Shown in pieces: positions 1 through 10,319 of a stretch of DNA of 64,000 bases. Where the stretch lies: assembly GCA_009691715.1 (NCBI GenBank), contig SIAN01000011.1, positions 37,847-101,846 on the forward strand. The letters run 5' to 3'. Numbering within the stretch: position 1 is the first letter of the stretch; every line of letters begins with the position of its first letter. The notes under the pieces were generated by a model. That model was not told the DNA's origin, ran no database searches, and worked only from the letters and a program-made list of their open reading frames with translations. The position numbers and the translations under genes are program-made. Origin of the DNA: Planctomycetota bacterium. Lineage in GTDB: Bacteria > Planctomycetota > B15-G4 > SIAN01.

Positions 1-312
1 GACTGGCGAGAATCCACGCCTGCGACGAGCCGACGACAACCTTCGAATCGATGACCGTGCAGTCGTTGGCGTCGGTCTTCTGACCTTCAGAGTCCGGGTC
101 CAAGATTCTGGCGTAGATCTGCGACACGAGCACGCTCGCTCCGGGAATCGGAACGTCGTGCTCGTCATGCACGCGGACCAAGATCGTTCCAGCATCGCGA
201 CGACCGTCGGTGGAACGTACATCACTCCGGTCAATGACTCGAACCGACTTGCGCGGGCGTTTGGCTTTCTTGGCATGCCGAAATACGCGCCGGCGAACAG
301 GGCCAAGAGCAT
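1..312 (-). CDS. Partial CnaB-like carboxypeptidase-regulatory protein, runs off left edge
   Basis: On the minus strand the frame reaching base 1 reads like a regulatory beta-sandwich repeat: TILVRVHDEHDVPIPGASVL followed by a conserved TDAN turn. This is typical of CarboxypepD_reg/CnaB-like folds, and GC is enriched at third codon positions. Upstream, another frame (ATG at 312) encodes a hydrophobic stretch, MLLALFAGAYFG, that would suit a signal anchor. The two are not in the same frame, so either a frameshift lies near 265-285 or the true start lies elsewhere. The rest of the gene is outside the window. Function is unknown; proteins of this kind are usually secreted or surface-associated. 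The start is uncertain. Confidence 0.4.
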   Translation of the reverse strand, partial: MLLALFAGAYFGMPRKPNARASRFESLTGVMYVPPTVVAMLERSWSACMTSTTFRFPERACSCRRSTPESWTRTLKVRRPTPTTARSSIRRLSSARRRRGFSPV

Positions 313-505
313 CGCAGCGAGCGCAACAGCACGTCGGGCATTCGGGGCCTACTTCACCTCCGTGATCGGGCAGACGCCGAAGGAGGTGCGAAAGTAGGAA
401 ATGAGGGGGCAAGCCCTTTTTTATGGCGACGATGCCACGTTCGAGAAACGCGCGGCGCTATCGAACTCCCGCGCTTGACACCGCCTGTTCAGCCTGCGAA
501 CGCGC

Positions 506-1360
506 TCAGTTCGCGCTGCGGGAGCGCTGGACCGCGGTCGCGAGACCGAACTTCCGGAACAGCGCCAGCGTCCACCAGCCGACGTCGATCTCCCAGGGCT
601 TGCGGCCGATGCGCGCGTCGGACGGATCGTCGTGGTGGTTCTTGTGCCAGTTCTCGCCCTGCAGGAAGTGGAACGGCGCGAGCCACGCGACGTTCTTGCT
701 GCTGCCGCCGGCGGACGCCGCGTCACCCAAGTGGCTGATGCTGTTGATCGTGCACTGGAGATGGAGGCCGAGCAGCAACCGCGCCGGCCCGAGCCAGAAC
801 CACGCGGTCGGCGAGATCAGCAGCGGACCGAAGAACGAGATCACCAACAACGGTTCCTGCAGGCGCGCCCAGAACTGGTAGCGCGGCCGCAGCAGCGTTC
901 CGCAGTAACGCTCGGTCGGCGCCTGCCCTGCCTGCCAGAGCCAGCGCAGGTGGGCCCACCAGAATCCGCCGCGCGACGGAGCGGAGATGTCCTCGTCGGT
1001 GTCGCTCACGGCGTGGTGCAGTCGGTGATTTGCCACCCAGGTGAGCGGCGTGCCCGAGCCGTTGAGCATCGCCGCCAGGATCAGCGGCGTCTCGACCGAC
1101 CAATGGAGGCGCGCCGCACCATGAGCGAGCGCGCGATGGAACGCCACGGTTGTGCCAAGCCCGCCGAGCGCGCAGAGCCCGAACGCCGTGAGCAGCAGCG
1201 CCGGCGATGGACGCTCAGTGACGAACGGTGCCAACAGCACCGACAAGTGGAGGATGACGATCCAGGCGAACGTACTCCGATCGCCCGGTGCGCACCACCA
1301 GAACGGCTTCTTCCAAGGCTCGGCGATCGCGCTATGGCGCGGACGCGGCAAGTTGACCAT
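506..1360 (-). CDS. Acyl-CoA (fatty acid) delta-9-type desaturase
   Basis: This 284-aa membrane di-iron enzyme probably introduces a cis double bond into acyl chains. The three histidine boxes of the membrane desaturase family are visible: HRALAH (HxxxxH), HRLHH (HxxHH) and HKNHH near the C-terminus. Between them lie hydrophobic pairs such as WIVILHLSVLLAPF and a second pair before the NSISHLGD element. The start MVNLPRPRHS is the first ATG after which the family resemblance begins; the frame stays open far upstream, but that part lacks family features. It is last in a minus-strand run behind ubiD and the zinc-ribbon gene. The class is well supported; regiospecificity is not. Confidence 0.93.
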   Translation of the reverse strand: MVNLPRPRHSAIAEPWKKPFWWCAPGDRSTFAWIVILHLSVLLAPFVTERPSPALLLTAFGLCALGGLGTTVAFHRALAHGAARLHWSVETPLILAAMLNGSGTPLTWVANHRLHHAVSDTDEDISAPSRGGFWWAHLRWLWQAGQAPTERYCGTLLRPRYQFWARLQEPLLVISFFGPLLISPTAWFWLGPARLLLGLHLQCTINSISHLGDAASAGGSSKNVAWLAPFHFLQGENWHKNHHDDPSDARIGRKPWEIDVGWWTLALFRKFGLATAVQRSRSAN

Positions 1361-1502
1361 CGGCGGCGACAGACGCGGGGGGGCTCCGACAGCAGGACGA
1401 ACGGGCACGGGAGCTCCAAGGCGGCTGATTCTGAAGGGAACTTGGCGGAAGAGGGTAGCCGAGAAGGCCAGGCGGACGCCGGCAGAAATCGGTCGTCGAG
1501 GC

Positions 1503-1721
1503 TCAGGGATCGGAACAGTCGCGCACGAAGCCGCAATGCGGACAGACCACTTTGCAGTGCCGATCGAGTTGCGAAAAGCCGCAGATCTCGCAGCGGCCCT
1601 CGGGCGGCGCGAATCGGCGACCCAGCGAGCCAGCGGCCGCTCGTTCGAAATCTGCGGCATCGGCAGCGCGGGACGGTTCACCCGCCCCTTCGCGCGGAAG
1701 TTCTCCCGCTTCGTCCCCCAC
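1503..1721 (-). CDS. Small Cys-rich zinc-ribbon protein
   Basis: This is a 72-aa protein. The last 30 residues carry CEICGF, an isolated HCKVVC and CPHCGFVRDCSDP, giving four CxxC-like or paired cysteines that would form a zinc ribbon. The first 40 residues are Ala/Glu/Arg-rich and probably disordered. It begins 4 bases after the ubiD stop, which suggests translational coupling. Small proteins ending in a CPxCGxxRDCSD-like motif are common in bacteria but have no firm function. A link to the neighbouring UbiD decarboxylase is only positional. Confidence 0.75.
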   Translation of the reverse strand: MGDEAGELPREGAGEPSRAADAADFERAAAGSLGRRFAPPEGRCEICGFSQLDRHCKVVCPHCGFVRDCSDP

Positions 1722-1725
1722 CCGT

Positions 1726-3564
1726 TCACTCCACCGGTCGCGGCGGGTCGAGGTGGCCGCGATCGGAGTCGCCGATCGCCATGCCGCGCGGGAAATATTC
1801 GCTCCAGCGCCGGGTCACCAGATCGCGCGTCGCGTCGTCGCAGAACAACTCGTCCGGAAGGTGCGCCTTCATTCGAGCGTCGATCACAAGCGGGGCGCGG
1901 CGCACCAGTTGCCGTTCGACCAGAGAGTGTTCCGCGGCGAAAAGGTCGCGCGCCGGATCGAAGCGGGTGAAGGTCATCCAGAGGAAGTTCGCCGCGCTGG
2001 CGGTCGCGCGGGCGACATCGTCGGTTACCACCACGAGCGGCCACTCGCGCACCGCGACGTCGCGCGCCAGACGCTCCGGGAAGACGCGGTCCGTCGCGTG
2101 CGTCGGTCCCTCGACGACGAGGCACCCGGGACAGAACATCGCGACCCGGCGCGCACCCGCCGGAAGCGGGCCGCGCCATTCGCGTGGCAGCTCGCGGATC
2201 GCGTCGCCGAGACCGAGCAGAACGCCCTTGCTGCCACGGTTGAGCGTCGCGCCGGTGTAGTCGAGCGTGTCCATGGCGAGGTTCGGAAAGACGAACAGGT
2301 CGGTCTCGAACCGTGCGCGGGCGAGGACGTGCGGTAGCAACTGCCGGAAATCGCGCAGGTCGACCGGCTGATCGGTCAGCAACAGGAACTTGGTGAGCGA
2401 GAGCTGCCCCTCGCCCAGGATCCGGAACGCCGACACCATTGCTTCGCGCTTGTAGCGGTCGCGCACGACGGCCGCGGCGAGCGCGTGGTAGCCGGTCTCG
2501 CCGTACGACCAGAGATCGACCACGCTCGGCATGACCAGCGGGAAGAGCGGAGAGAGCATTTCCTGCAGGAAGTCGCCGAGGAAGAAGTCCTCTTGGCGCG
2601 GCTTGCCGACGACGGTCGCGGGCACGATCGGGTCGCGCCGGCGGAAGACCTTCTCCACGCGGAACACCGGGAAGTCGTGCTTCAGCGAGTAGTAGCCGTA
2701 GTGGTCGCCGAAGGGACCCTCGGGTCGCCGCTCAGCGGCCGCGACGCGTCCCACCAACGCCATCTCGGCGCCGGCCAGAAGCGCGTGCGGCACGCCGGAA
2801 GGTCGGACCATCGGCAGGCGGCGACCGAGGAGTAGCGACGCCAGCAGCAGTTCGGGCACGTTCTCCGGCAGAGGCGCCAGCGCGCCGAGCAATGCCGCGG
2901 GCGGTCCGCCAAGGAAGACCGTGACCGGCAGGTCGAGGCCACGCCGCTCGGCAGCGTCGTGGTGGAAGCCGCCGCCCTTCTGGATCTGCCAGTGCATGCC
3001 GGTCGACTCGTCGTCGTGACGCTGCATGCGATAGATGCCGAGGTTGCCCGGACCGTGCGGTCGACCGTTCGCGTCGAGCGCCTCGGTGTAGACCAGCGGC
3101 AGGGTCGCGAAGCAGCCGCCGTCCTGCGACCACGATTGCGTGAACGGCAGAGCGTTCAGGCGCGGCGATTCGACCACGTCGGTGATCGGCGCGCGCCGCG
3201 ACGAAGTGGTGCCGATTCGCGCGACGCGCTTCAAGAGTGAGCGCGCGCGCCAGAGCTTCCCGATCGTCGGTGGCGGAAGGTCCTGGGCGAACCGCACCAG
3301 CTCCGTGACGAGCTCGCGCGGACGCCCGAACGCGACCTCGACCCGGCGCGCCGTCCCGTAGAGGTTGGTTACCAGCCGGAACGGGCTGCCTTTGACTCGC
3401 GTGAACAGCAGTGCGGGTCCGCCGGCGGCGATCACGCGGCGGTGGATCTCGGCCACTTCGAGGCACGAGTCGACCTCGACGTCGACGGTGGCGAGATCGC
3501 CCATCGCGGCGAAGCGCGACAGCAGTTCGCGCAGGTCGGCGGGCGGCGGCGGCGGCACGCTCAT
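1726..3564 (-). CDS. UbiD-family (prenylated-FMN) decarboxylase
   Basis: This 612-aa protein has UbiD family features throughout: an N-terminal DLRELLSRF and EVAEIHRRVIAAGGPALLF region, a core with GNLGIYRMQRHD and GGPPA, and EGPFGDHYGYYS near the middle. UbiD enzymes use prenylated FMN to decarboxylate aromatic or unsaturated acids. Those of about 600 residues are often menaquinone-pathway enzymes (MenA/MqnL-type) rather than the about 490-aa ubiquinone enzyme. The ATG at 3564 (MSVPPPP) was preferred over an in-frame TTG at 3579. The permease gene ends 22 bases upstream. The exact substrate cannot be read from the sequence. Confidence 0.88.
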   Translation of the reverse strand: MSVPPPPPADLRELLSRFAAMGDLATVDVEVDSCLEVAEIHRRVIAAGGPALLFTRVKGSPFRLVTNLYGTARRVEVAFGRPRELVTELVRFAQDLPPPTIGKLWRARSLLKRVARIGTTSSRRAPITDVVESPRLNALPFTQSWSQDGGCFATLPLVYTEALDANGRPHGPGNLGIYRMQRHDDESTGMHWQIQKGGGFHHDAAERRGLDLPVTVFLGGPPAALLGALAPLPENVPELLLASLLLGRRLPMVRPSGVPHALLAGAEMALVGRVAAAERRPEGPFGDHYGYYSLKHDFPVFRVEKVFRRRDPIVPATVVGKPRQEDFFLGDFLQEMLSPLFPLVMPSVVDLWSYGETGYHALAAAVVRDRYKREAMVSAFRILGEGQLSLTKFLLLTDQPVDLRDFRQLLPHVLARARFETDLFVFPNLAMDTLDYTGATLNRGSKGVLLGLGDAIRELPREWRGPLPAGARRVAMFCPGCLVVEGPTHATDRVFPERLARDVAVREWPLVVVTDDVARATASAANFLWMTFTRFDPARDLFAAEHSLVERQLVRRAPLVIDARMKAHLPDELFCDDATRDLVTRRWSEYFPRGMAIGDSDRGHLDPPRPVE

Positions 3565-3586
3565 GGCCGAGAGGCGCAAGATCGGC

Positions 3587-4939
3587 TCATGCCTCGTGAC
3601 GCAACGTCTCGACCGGATCGAGACGTGCCACGCGCAGTGAGCCCAGGAAGGAGAAGAGGAGGGTGACGGCGAACGTGCCGGCGACGGCGAGGCGGATCAC
3701 CTGCGGCTCGAACGCGACGGGGATGCTCTTGAAGAAGTAGACCTCCTCGTCCCAGAGACGCCGGCCGGTCACGCTGGCGACCAGTTCGTGCGCAGCGTTG
3801 ATGTGGCGCGCGAGGAAGAGCCCCCCGCCGAGCCCGATCGCCGAACCGAGCACCGTCACGAGCACGCCCAGCGCGGTGAAGATCGACGCGATCCCGAACG
3901 GGCCGCCGCCCAGCGCCGCCAGCGTCCCGATGTCGCGCAGTTTCTCCGTGACCATGAGGTGCAGCGAGACCAGCAGGTTGAAGCCGGCGACCACGACGAT
4001 GCAGAACAGGCAGAGGTCGAGCACCTGGCGCTGGTTGTCGATGGCGTCGAGCACCTCGGCTGCCTGCTGCTTCCACGTCCGCACCGGCGCGTCGTAGCCG
4101 GCGTGCAGGCCGAACGATTCGATTCGCGGGAGGATCCGCGCGACCAGCGCCGTGAGGTCGACGCCGTCGGCGGCGCGGACGGCGATCTCGGTCGACGCTG
4201 CGAGGGTCTCGGCGAAACGCATCAGCTCGGCGCGCGGCGCGTAGGCGCGGGTCAGGTCTTCGATGAAAGAATCGGTCTGGAAGGTGCCGACGATGCGGAA
4301 GCGTCCAGCGCGCGGCTCGATCCCCTGCTCGCGCGCGGACGTCTCGTCGATGTCATGGATCGTCATCAAGTCGAGCAGCGCACCGCGCTCGAGATTGAGC
4401 GCTGTGGCGAACCGATCCCCCACCACCAGCGGGATCGCGTCGGCGGCTTCAGGCAGCGCCCCGCGATCGAACGGGCGCGAGAGATCGGCCACGCGACGTT
4501 CCGCGGGTGCGCGGGCCAGGAACCCGCGCAAGTCAGAGACCGACGCCTCCGCCTCAGGATCGATGCCGACCACGTTCACCAACGATCGACGCGAGACCGA
4601 GCCGATTGCGATCACCTCCGGCAACTTCATTCCCGGAGGCAGCAGGCACGGACGCACCAGCCGGGGCGCGGCGCCGATCACGCCGTCAACACCGAGCAGC
4701 GTCCGCAACACGGCGTCGGTCGGCACCACCGCGCCGTTTGGCCCGCCCTGCGGCAGGAACGTCATCACGGTGATGTCGGACGAACTGCCGCGCCAGACCC
4801 GCGTCAGCTCGGCGATGACGCCGTTGAAGATCGAGTCGACCACCAGGATCGACGCCACGCCGAGCGCCACGCCGACCACCGACACCCAGAGGATGGGCAG
4901 GCTGCGCAGCCATCGCCATGCGATCACCCAGCGGTACAT
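3587..4939 (-). CDS. FtsX-family ABC permease, LolC/LolE-like
   Basis: This 450-aa protein has the topology of lipoprotein-releasing and MacB-type permeases. An N-terminal transmembrane helix (WVSVVGVALGVASILVVDSI) precedes a large periplasmic domain of about 220 residues. Three membrane helices follow: LCLFCIVVVAGFNLLVSLHL, TALGVLVTVLGSAIGLGGGLF and VAGTFAVTLLFSFLGSLRVA. The ending DPVETLRHEA is the classic FtsX tail. The presumed role is lipoprotein release or export, with an ATPase encoded elsewhere. It lies between gltA (17 bases upstream) and ubiD. Confidence 0.88.
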   Translation of the reverse strand: MYRWVIAWRWLRSLPILWVSVVGVALGVASILVVDSIFNGVIAELTRVWRGSSSDITVMTFLPQGGPNGAVVPTDAVLRTLLGVDGVIGAAPRLVRPCLLPPGMKLPEVIAIGSVSRRSLVNVVGIDPEAEASVSDLRGFLARAPAERRVADLSRPFDRGALPEAADAIPLVVGDRFATALNLERGALLDLMTIHDIDETSAREQGIEPRAGRFRIVGTFQTDSFIEDLTRAYAPRAELMRFAETLAASTEIAVRAADGVDLTALVARILPRIESFGLHAGYDAPVRTWKQQAAEVLDAIDNQRQVLDLCLFCIVVVAGFNLLVSLHLMVTEKLRDIGTLAALGGGPFGIASIFTALGVLVTVLGSAIGLGGGLFLARHINAAHELVASVTGRRLWDEEVYFFKSIPVAFEPQVIRLAVAGTFAVTLLFSFLGSLRVARLDPVETLRHEA

Positions 4940-4955
4940 CGCAGGCCGCCCTTTC

Positions 4956-6266
<1,311 letters not shown>

Positions 6267-6530
6267 GGGTGCGGGCGGCCTTCCTCGCTGCCGACCCTGC
6301 TCGGTCGCGCGGGTCGCCCGCCCACGTCGACGAGGGATCAGAAGGGGCAGCGAGGATAGCGCGAGGCGACGCCCTTCGCGCCGGGCGAGCGGCAGATGAG
6401 GACCAGCATCCGGTCGGCGACGCCAGAGAGGAACACGTGCCTGCTCATCACGCGAGTCGGTCGGCGTTCGCAGGTGCAGCGCCGCGATCCGCAGCCGAAC
6501 GGGAGCGGTCGAGGCGACGCTCCGTGCGGA

Positions 6531-6992
6531 TCAGAATCGCGCGAAGAGGTGAGGCACGTAGGTGCCGCCGAACCACCAGGCGATCGCGACGCCGCCCACG
6601 CCAGCAGCGCCGTAGAGAGCGAGCTCGCCCGCGGCCGGACCAAGCGGCGCCACGCCCCGTTCGAGGGGCAGTTCGCAGCCGGCGTAGACCTCGGCCGGAC
6701 CATTGCCGGCGATGAAGTGGATCGGCGTCGCCACAAGATCGAGCGCGTGCAGAGTCGCGAGGCCGCCGTGCAACAGCAGACCGCCGACGAACGCGACGGG
6801 CAACCAAGCGCCCGATTGCTCCGGCCCGACGCTCCACTCCCACGCGTCCCTCGCCGCGAGCCACGGCACCTGGATCGGCGCGGTCGCGGTCACGAAGAGA
6901 TCCTGGCCGAGTCGGTCCGCCGAATTGCCGGGCGCGGGAAACGCGGCGCAGCCCGCCACGACTGAAAGCGCTCCGACGACCAGCCCGCGCAT
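6531..6992 (-). CDS. Small predicted lipoprotein, function unknown
   Basis: This 153-aa protein starts MRGLVVGALSVVAGCAAFP, a lipoprotein signal peptide with a VAGC lipobox. After cleavage come a hydrophobic segment (VAFVGGLLLHGGLATLHAL) and a Gly/Ala-rich hydrophobic C-terminus ending near WWFGGTYVPHLFARF. It follows the GspM-like gene by 29 bases and is probably co-transcribed. An in-frame GTG at 7010 is an alternative start. No homology is recognised; a role as an outer-membrane partner of the upstream secretion-like proteins is only a guess from position. Confidence 0.72.
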   Translation of the reverse strand: MRGLVVGALSVVAGCAAFPAPGNSADRLGQDLFVTATAPIQVPWLAARDAWEWSVGPEQSGAWLPVAFVGGLLLHGGLATLHALDLVATPIHFIAGNGPAEVYAGCELPLERGVAPLGPAAGELALYGAAGVGGVAIAWWFGGTYVPHLFARF

Positions 6993-7021
6993 GACCCGCA
7001 GTCGACCCACCGCCTGGTCGC

Positions 7022-7573
7022 TCAGCTGCCGCTCTTCTTGTAGGGGCTGCGCTGCACGAAAGTCAGCGAGTCGGCGTTCCAGAAGTCCTGCGCCGCGTTC
7101 TCCTCCGACAGCGAGAGACGCGCCTTCTGCAACTTGATGCGCCGCGACTGCGTTTCGCAGTTGTAGAGGAACTTCATCAACTGCTCGCGGTGCTTGGGCT
7201 TGTCCTTCTTGAAGTCGATCGTGTACGCCTGATCGATCCATCCGCCCTTGACGTTGGGTTCAGGTTCTTTCGGCTTCCAGAGATAGTCCTGCCCAGGGTT
7301 GAAGTGACTCCGTTGCGCGAGCGCGCTGAAGTACGAGATGATCCCGGTCTTGTCGGCGCTGTCCTGCGGGAGCTTGTCGTTCTTCTTCTCCTCCTGCAGC
7401 ACCTTGATGTCCTTGGTGACCTCGCCGACCTCCGCGCACAACGTCTCGACGGTCTTGATGTCGCGTTGGAAGTTGACGATCTGGCGCCCCGCCCAGATCC
7501 AACCGCCGAGGCAGGCGACGATCAGCAGGCAGGAGAGCCAGAGCGTGAGCTTGACGAAATCGAGCTCTTTCAC
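7022..7573 (-). CDS. GspM/PilO-like inner-membrane protein
   Basis: This 183-aa bitopic protein has a short cytoplasmic N-terminus, one transmembrane helix (WLSCLLIVACLGGWIWAG, about residues 11-28), a coiled-coil-like segment with charged heptads, and a periplasmic alpha/beta region. This is the build of PilO or GspM, which sit next to PilN/GspL in type IV pilus and type II secretion platforms. It starts at a GTG that overlaps the stop of the upstream GspL-like gene by four bases (GTGA), a strong sign of translational coupling. Sequence conservation is low in this family, so the assignment depends on topology and the partner gene. Confidence 0.7.
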   Translation of the reverse strand: MKELDFVKLTLWLSCLLIVACLGGWIWAGRQIVNFQRDIKTVETLCAEVGEVTKDIKVLQEEKKNDKLPQDSADKTGIISYFSALAQRSHFNPGQDYLWKPKEPEPNVKGGWIDQAYTIDFKKDKPKHREQLMKFLYNCETQSRRIKLQKARLSLSEENAAQDFWNADSLTFVQRSPYKKSGS

Positions 7574-9333
7574 TTGCCGCTCCCCTTGGTCGCGCGCGGG
7601 TCGTAGTCGGTCACGAGCTCGACCTCGAGATTCGTGAATTGCAGCCGGTTGTCCTTGGTGCCGGAGACCGGCGGCTCCTGGACGACCTTCACGGCATCGC
7701 AGCCGCGGACGGCACGGACGAGCGCGTCGACGTTCTCTGCCGTGTTGACCATTCCGCTCAGCTTGAGCGTCGGCTTGTCGCGAGCGATATCGATGTCGAT
7801 GGTGGTGAATTGGAGGCGGCCGATCGCCGGCAGGTCCTTGTCGATCGCGAGCACCACCGCGTTCAGGTAGTCGAGCACCGAGCTGAGGCGCGGGATCGTG
7901 CTCGACCGGCCAAGTTGCGTGCGGAGCTCGTTGGAGAGACGTTCGAGCTCGACCTTCGCGGTCTGCGCCGCCTTCAGCACCGAGCCTCCGCCGTTGACCT
8001 CGCTGAAGAGGGCGTCGGTCGCGGAATACTGCTGATGCTCCTGCAGCACGGCACCACCCGCGGCGTAAAGCTCGGTCTCCAGTTTCTTGAGCTGCTGCAC
8101 TCGCTCGAAGCAGAGGATCGCCATGCAAATCAGGCCGGCGATCGCAATGCAGGCGAGAGCGACCTTCACCTGGTCGAAGCGTTTCGCGTAACGGACTTCC
8201 TCCTGGCGGAACTCGATGCGGCTGCCGCCGCTGTCGCCGACCAGCCGCAGGGCCAGTCCGAGCGCGGCCACGCCTTCTGCGTTGGCCTCTTCGAGAACCT
8301 CGGCCGGAAGGTCGTGGGCGACCCGGTCGAACGGCCGCACCACCTCGACGTTCAGGTCGAGCGCGCGACCGAGGTCGTGGCAGAACTCGACGTCGCGGGC
8401 GGCGCGCCCCATGAGCAGGACCTTCGCCGGCGGCGCAGCCGACAGCCCCAGCTTGAGCATCGTGCGCGAGATCTCGCGCTTGAGGCGCACGAAGAAGTCG
8501 GCGCCGCGGCGCGTCCCTTTCAACGCGTCGGCGCCAAGATCGTCGACGACGACGAGCGTCTCGTCGACGTCGCCGCGTGCGTCCGTTTTCGCGTCGGGCT
8601 TGGCGCTCGGTAGCTCCGCGCTTCCGGCGCCGATCTGCGGAGGCGTCGCCGGCGACGTGCCGAACCGCAACGCTCGCGCAGCGATCAACCGATCGCCACG
8701 CATCACCAGCAATTGCGTGAGGTCGGGATCACACTCGAGCGCGAGCACGATCTCGCCGATCGCCCGTTGGTCCGGTGGCGCGTCGGCGGCGGCTGGCGCC
8801 GGAGCCACGACGTATCCGGTGGCTCGGAGCGCACCGAAGAGCGAGGTGAGGTGGAGGTCTGCATTCTGCGGATCGATGCCGACCTTCCCCAAGTCGGCGA
8901 CCACACCGGTGATCGTCTCCTTCGGGCAGGCGGCGATGAGCAGACGTGAGCCGCCGCGTCCGTCGCTGTCGAGCAATTGGTAGCTCACGACGACGGAGTC
9001 GATGTCGACCAGTTGGAGGTGGCTTTCCGCCTCGAACTTCACGACTCGATCGATCTGGTCGGCGCCCGTGAAGGGCAGTTCAATCTCGCGGAAGGTGCAG
9101 TCGAGTGACGCCAGCGCGACCGCGGCCGGATCGCGGGTGAGGCGTCGCTGCGCCGTGAGCGCCTGCAGCGCCTCGACGTAGTCCAGCCGAACCGCTCCGG
9201 CTCCCTCCGTCGGGGGCGGCGTGGCGATCTCCGCCGCCGTGTAGCTCTTCACACGGGGACTCTTGGCGCTGCCGTCGATCTCGACGGCGCGGACCCGGAG
9301 TCGGCTCAAGTCAATGGCGAGTTGGGTCGGCAT
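7570..9333 (-). CDS. GspL-like protein (PilM-type actin-fold plus PilN-type domain)
   Basis: This 587-aa protein begins MPTQLAIDLSRLRVRAVEID, the opening strand pair of PilM/GspL actin-like ATPase folds. Around residues 60-120 it has the VKFEAESHL and LIAACPKE elements of that domain. A single membrane helix (VKVALACIAIAGLICMAILC, about residues 385-405) separates this cytoplasmic part from a coiled coil and a periplasmic ferredoxin-like PilN region ending in LQFTNLEVELVTDYD. PilM and PilN in one polypeptide is the arrangement of GspL in type II secretion. It overlaps the GspM-like gene by 4 bases. The secretin, GspE/F and pseudopilins are not in this window. Confidence 0.8.
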   Translation of the reverse strand: MPTQLAIDLSRLRVRAVEIDGSAKSPRVKSYTAAEIATPPPTEGAGAVRLDYVEALQALTAQRRLTRDPAAVALASLDCTFREIELPFTGADQIDRVVKFEAESHLQLVDIDSVVVSYQLLDSDGRGGSRLLIAACPKETITGVVADLGKVGIDPQNADLHLTSLFGALRATGYVVAPAPAAADAPPDQRAIGEIVLALECDPDLTQLLVMRGDRLIAARALRFGTSPATPPQIGAGSAELPSAKPDAKTDARGDVDETLVVVDDLGADALKGTRRGADFFVRLKREISRTMLKLGLSAAPPAKVLLMGRAARDVEFCHDLGRALDLNVEVVRPFDRVAHDLPAEVLEEANAEGVAALGLALRLVGDSGGSRIEFRQEEVRYAKRFDQVKVALACIAIAGLICMAILCFERVQQLKKLETELYAAGGAVLQEHQQYSATDALFSEVNGGGSVLKAAQTAKVELERLSNELRTQLGRSSTIPRLSSVLDYLNAVVLAIDKDLPAIGRLQFTTIDIDIARDKPTLKLSGMVNTAENVDALVRAVRGCDAVKVVQEPPVSGTKDNRLQFTNLEVELVTDYDPRATKGSGK

Positions 9334-9360
9334 GGAGCGGCGATTGTAGTCCCGGGTTTC

Positions 9361-9711
9361 CTACTTCGTTGCGATGCCGACCGCGCGGTCGCGCCAGCAA
9401 CGCGCTTGGTCGGGGGTCAGGAGCCGCTCGATCTGCTGATCGGCGGTGGCTGCGGCGGCGGCGACCCGCGCCTGCCAGCCCTGCTCCTCCGCCACCACCG
9501 CATCACGCCAACGGGAGCGGATCATCCCAAGCTCGGCGCGCTGCTCCGGCGTGAGATCGAGCTCTTCCATCCGCGCCGAGGCTTTGTCAGCGAGGTCGGC
9601 GAGCGTCGGCACCCGACCGCGCCACCGCTCCGCCGCGAACACTCCCCCGGCTCCGACCGCCGCCCACAACAGAGCGTGCCCGACCGTCCAACCACTCGCT
9701 CGCCAACCCAT
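9361..9711 (-). CDS. Membrane-anchored Spy/CpxP-like (LTxxQ-type) protein
   Basis: This 116-aa protein has one N-terminal transmembrane helix (VGHALLWAAVGAGGVFAAE) followed by a helical periplasmic domain. Two motifs recall the LTxxQ repeats of Spy/CpxP/ZraP proteins: LDLTPEQRAEL around residue 55 and LLTPDQARCW near residue 98. Those relatives are periplasmic chaperones or stress sensors. The gene lies directly downstream of an ECF sigma/anti-sigma pair, a common setting for such proteins, so regulation by envelope stress is plausible but inferred. Confidence 0.72.
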   Translation of the reverse strand: MGWRASGWTVGHALLWAAVGAGGVFAAERWRGRVPTLADLADKASARMEELDLTPEQRAELGMIRSRWRDAVVAEEQGWQARVAAAAATADQQIERLLTPDQARCWRDRAVGIATK

Positions 9712-9748
9712 CGATGCCTCCTGCGCCTCCGCGTCGCCCCGGTGGCCA

Positions 9749-10315
9749 TCACCGACCGGCAGGCAGAGCCATCTCGAAAAAGCTCGGCGCCGCGTCGCGC
9801 CCCTTCTGCCAGCGATCGAGCACCCGCTGGAGCGCTGGATCGTCGCTGCCGAGCGCCGGCACAGCGCTGCTCGCGCTCATCTGATCGGGCTCGGTCGAGA
9901 ACCAGATGCTGGCCAGCGCAGCGAGGCACGACGCGGCCAACATGGCGCTGCGCCGCAGCGCCCGAAGCGGCACCACGGCAGCCTCGGGCTCGAGCTGAGC
10001 AGCGGGTGCCGCGGCGACTGGCACCAATGGCTTGAGCCGCGCCACGATGCGATCGGCGAGACCGAGCGGCGCGCGCCGCGCAGACGCGATCGCGTCGTCC
10101 CGCATCAACCGCTGGGCCACCTGCCAGTCGCGCGCCACCAAGGCGCAACGCGGACAGCCATCGAGGTGGTCGCTCAGCAGTACCTGCTCGCGCGCCGGCA
10201 ACTCACCGTCGAGTTGGCGCGAAAGCCACTGCAGCACGTCGCCGTGTCCGCCGCCGTGTCCGCCGCCGTCGCCAGGGCGGTCGTCCTGCGGGTTGTCATT
10301 TTGGTAGCTGTCCAT
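9749..10315 (-). CDS. Anti-sigma factor with zinc-finger (zf-HC2) domain
   Basis: This 188-aa protein has an N-terminal anti-sigma zinc-binding motif of the HxxxCxxC type, seen as HLDGCPRC, preceded by WLSRQLDGELPARE. A Gly/His-rich stretch precedes this motif. One transmembrane helix (SAMLAASCLAALASIWFS) lies around residue 130, with a short periplasmic tail. It starts 4 bases before the stop of the upstream ECF sigma gene, the classical sigma/anti-sigma arrangement. It probably holds the sigma factor inactive at the membrane until a signal triggers release. Confidence 0.88.
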   Translation of the reverse strand: MDSYQNDNPQDDRPGDGGGHGGGHGDVLQWLSRQLDGELPAREQVLLSDHLDGCPRCALVARDWQVAQRLMRDDAIASARRAPLGLADRIVARLKPLVPVAAAPAAQLEPEAAVVPLRALRRSAMLAASCLAALASIWFSTEPDQMSASSAVPALGSDDPALQRVLDRWQKGRDAAPSFFEMALPAGR

Positions 10316-10319
10316 CGCA

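Noticed and set aside
158..397. Small plus-strand open frame of 79 codons
   Set aside because: It has no ribosome-binding site or family features, and the opposite strand has better coding character (CnaB-like).
404..422. GGGGGCAAGCCCTTTTTT, terminator-like on the plus strand
   Set aside because: The stem has only 3-4 pairs with a very small loop, and no supported plus-strand gene ends just before it.
632..2260. Long open frames opposite real genes (also 37440-40493, 30506-33394 and others)
   Set aside because: They are antisense to well-supported genes and Arg/Ala/Pro-rich as expected of GC-rich shadows. None has recognisable domains.
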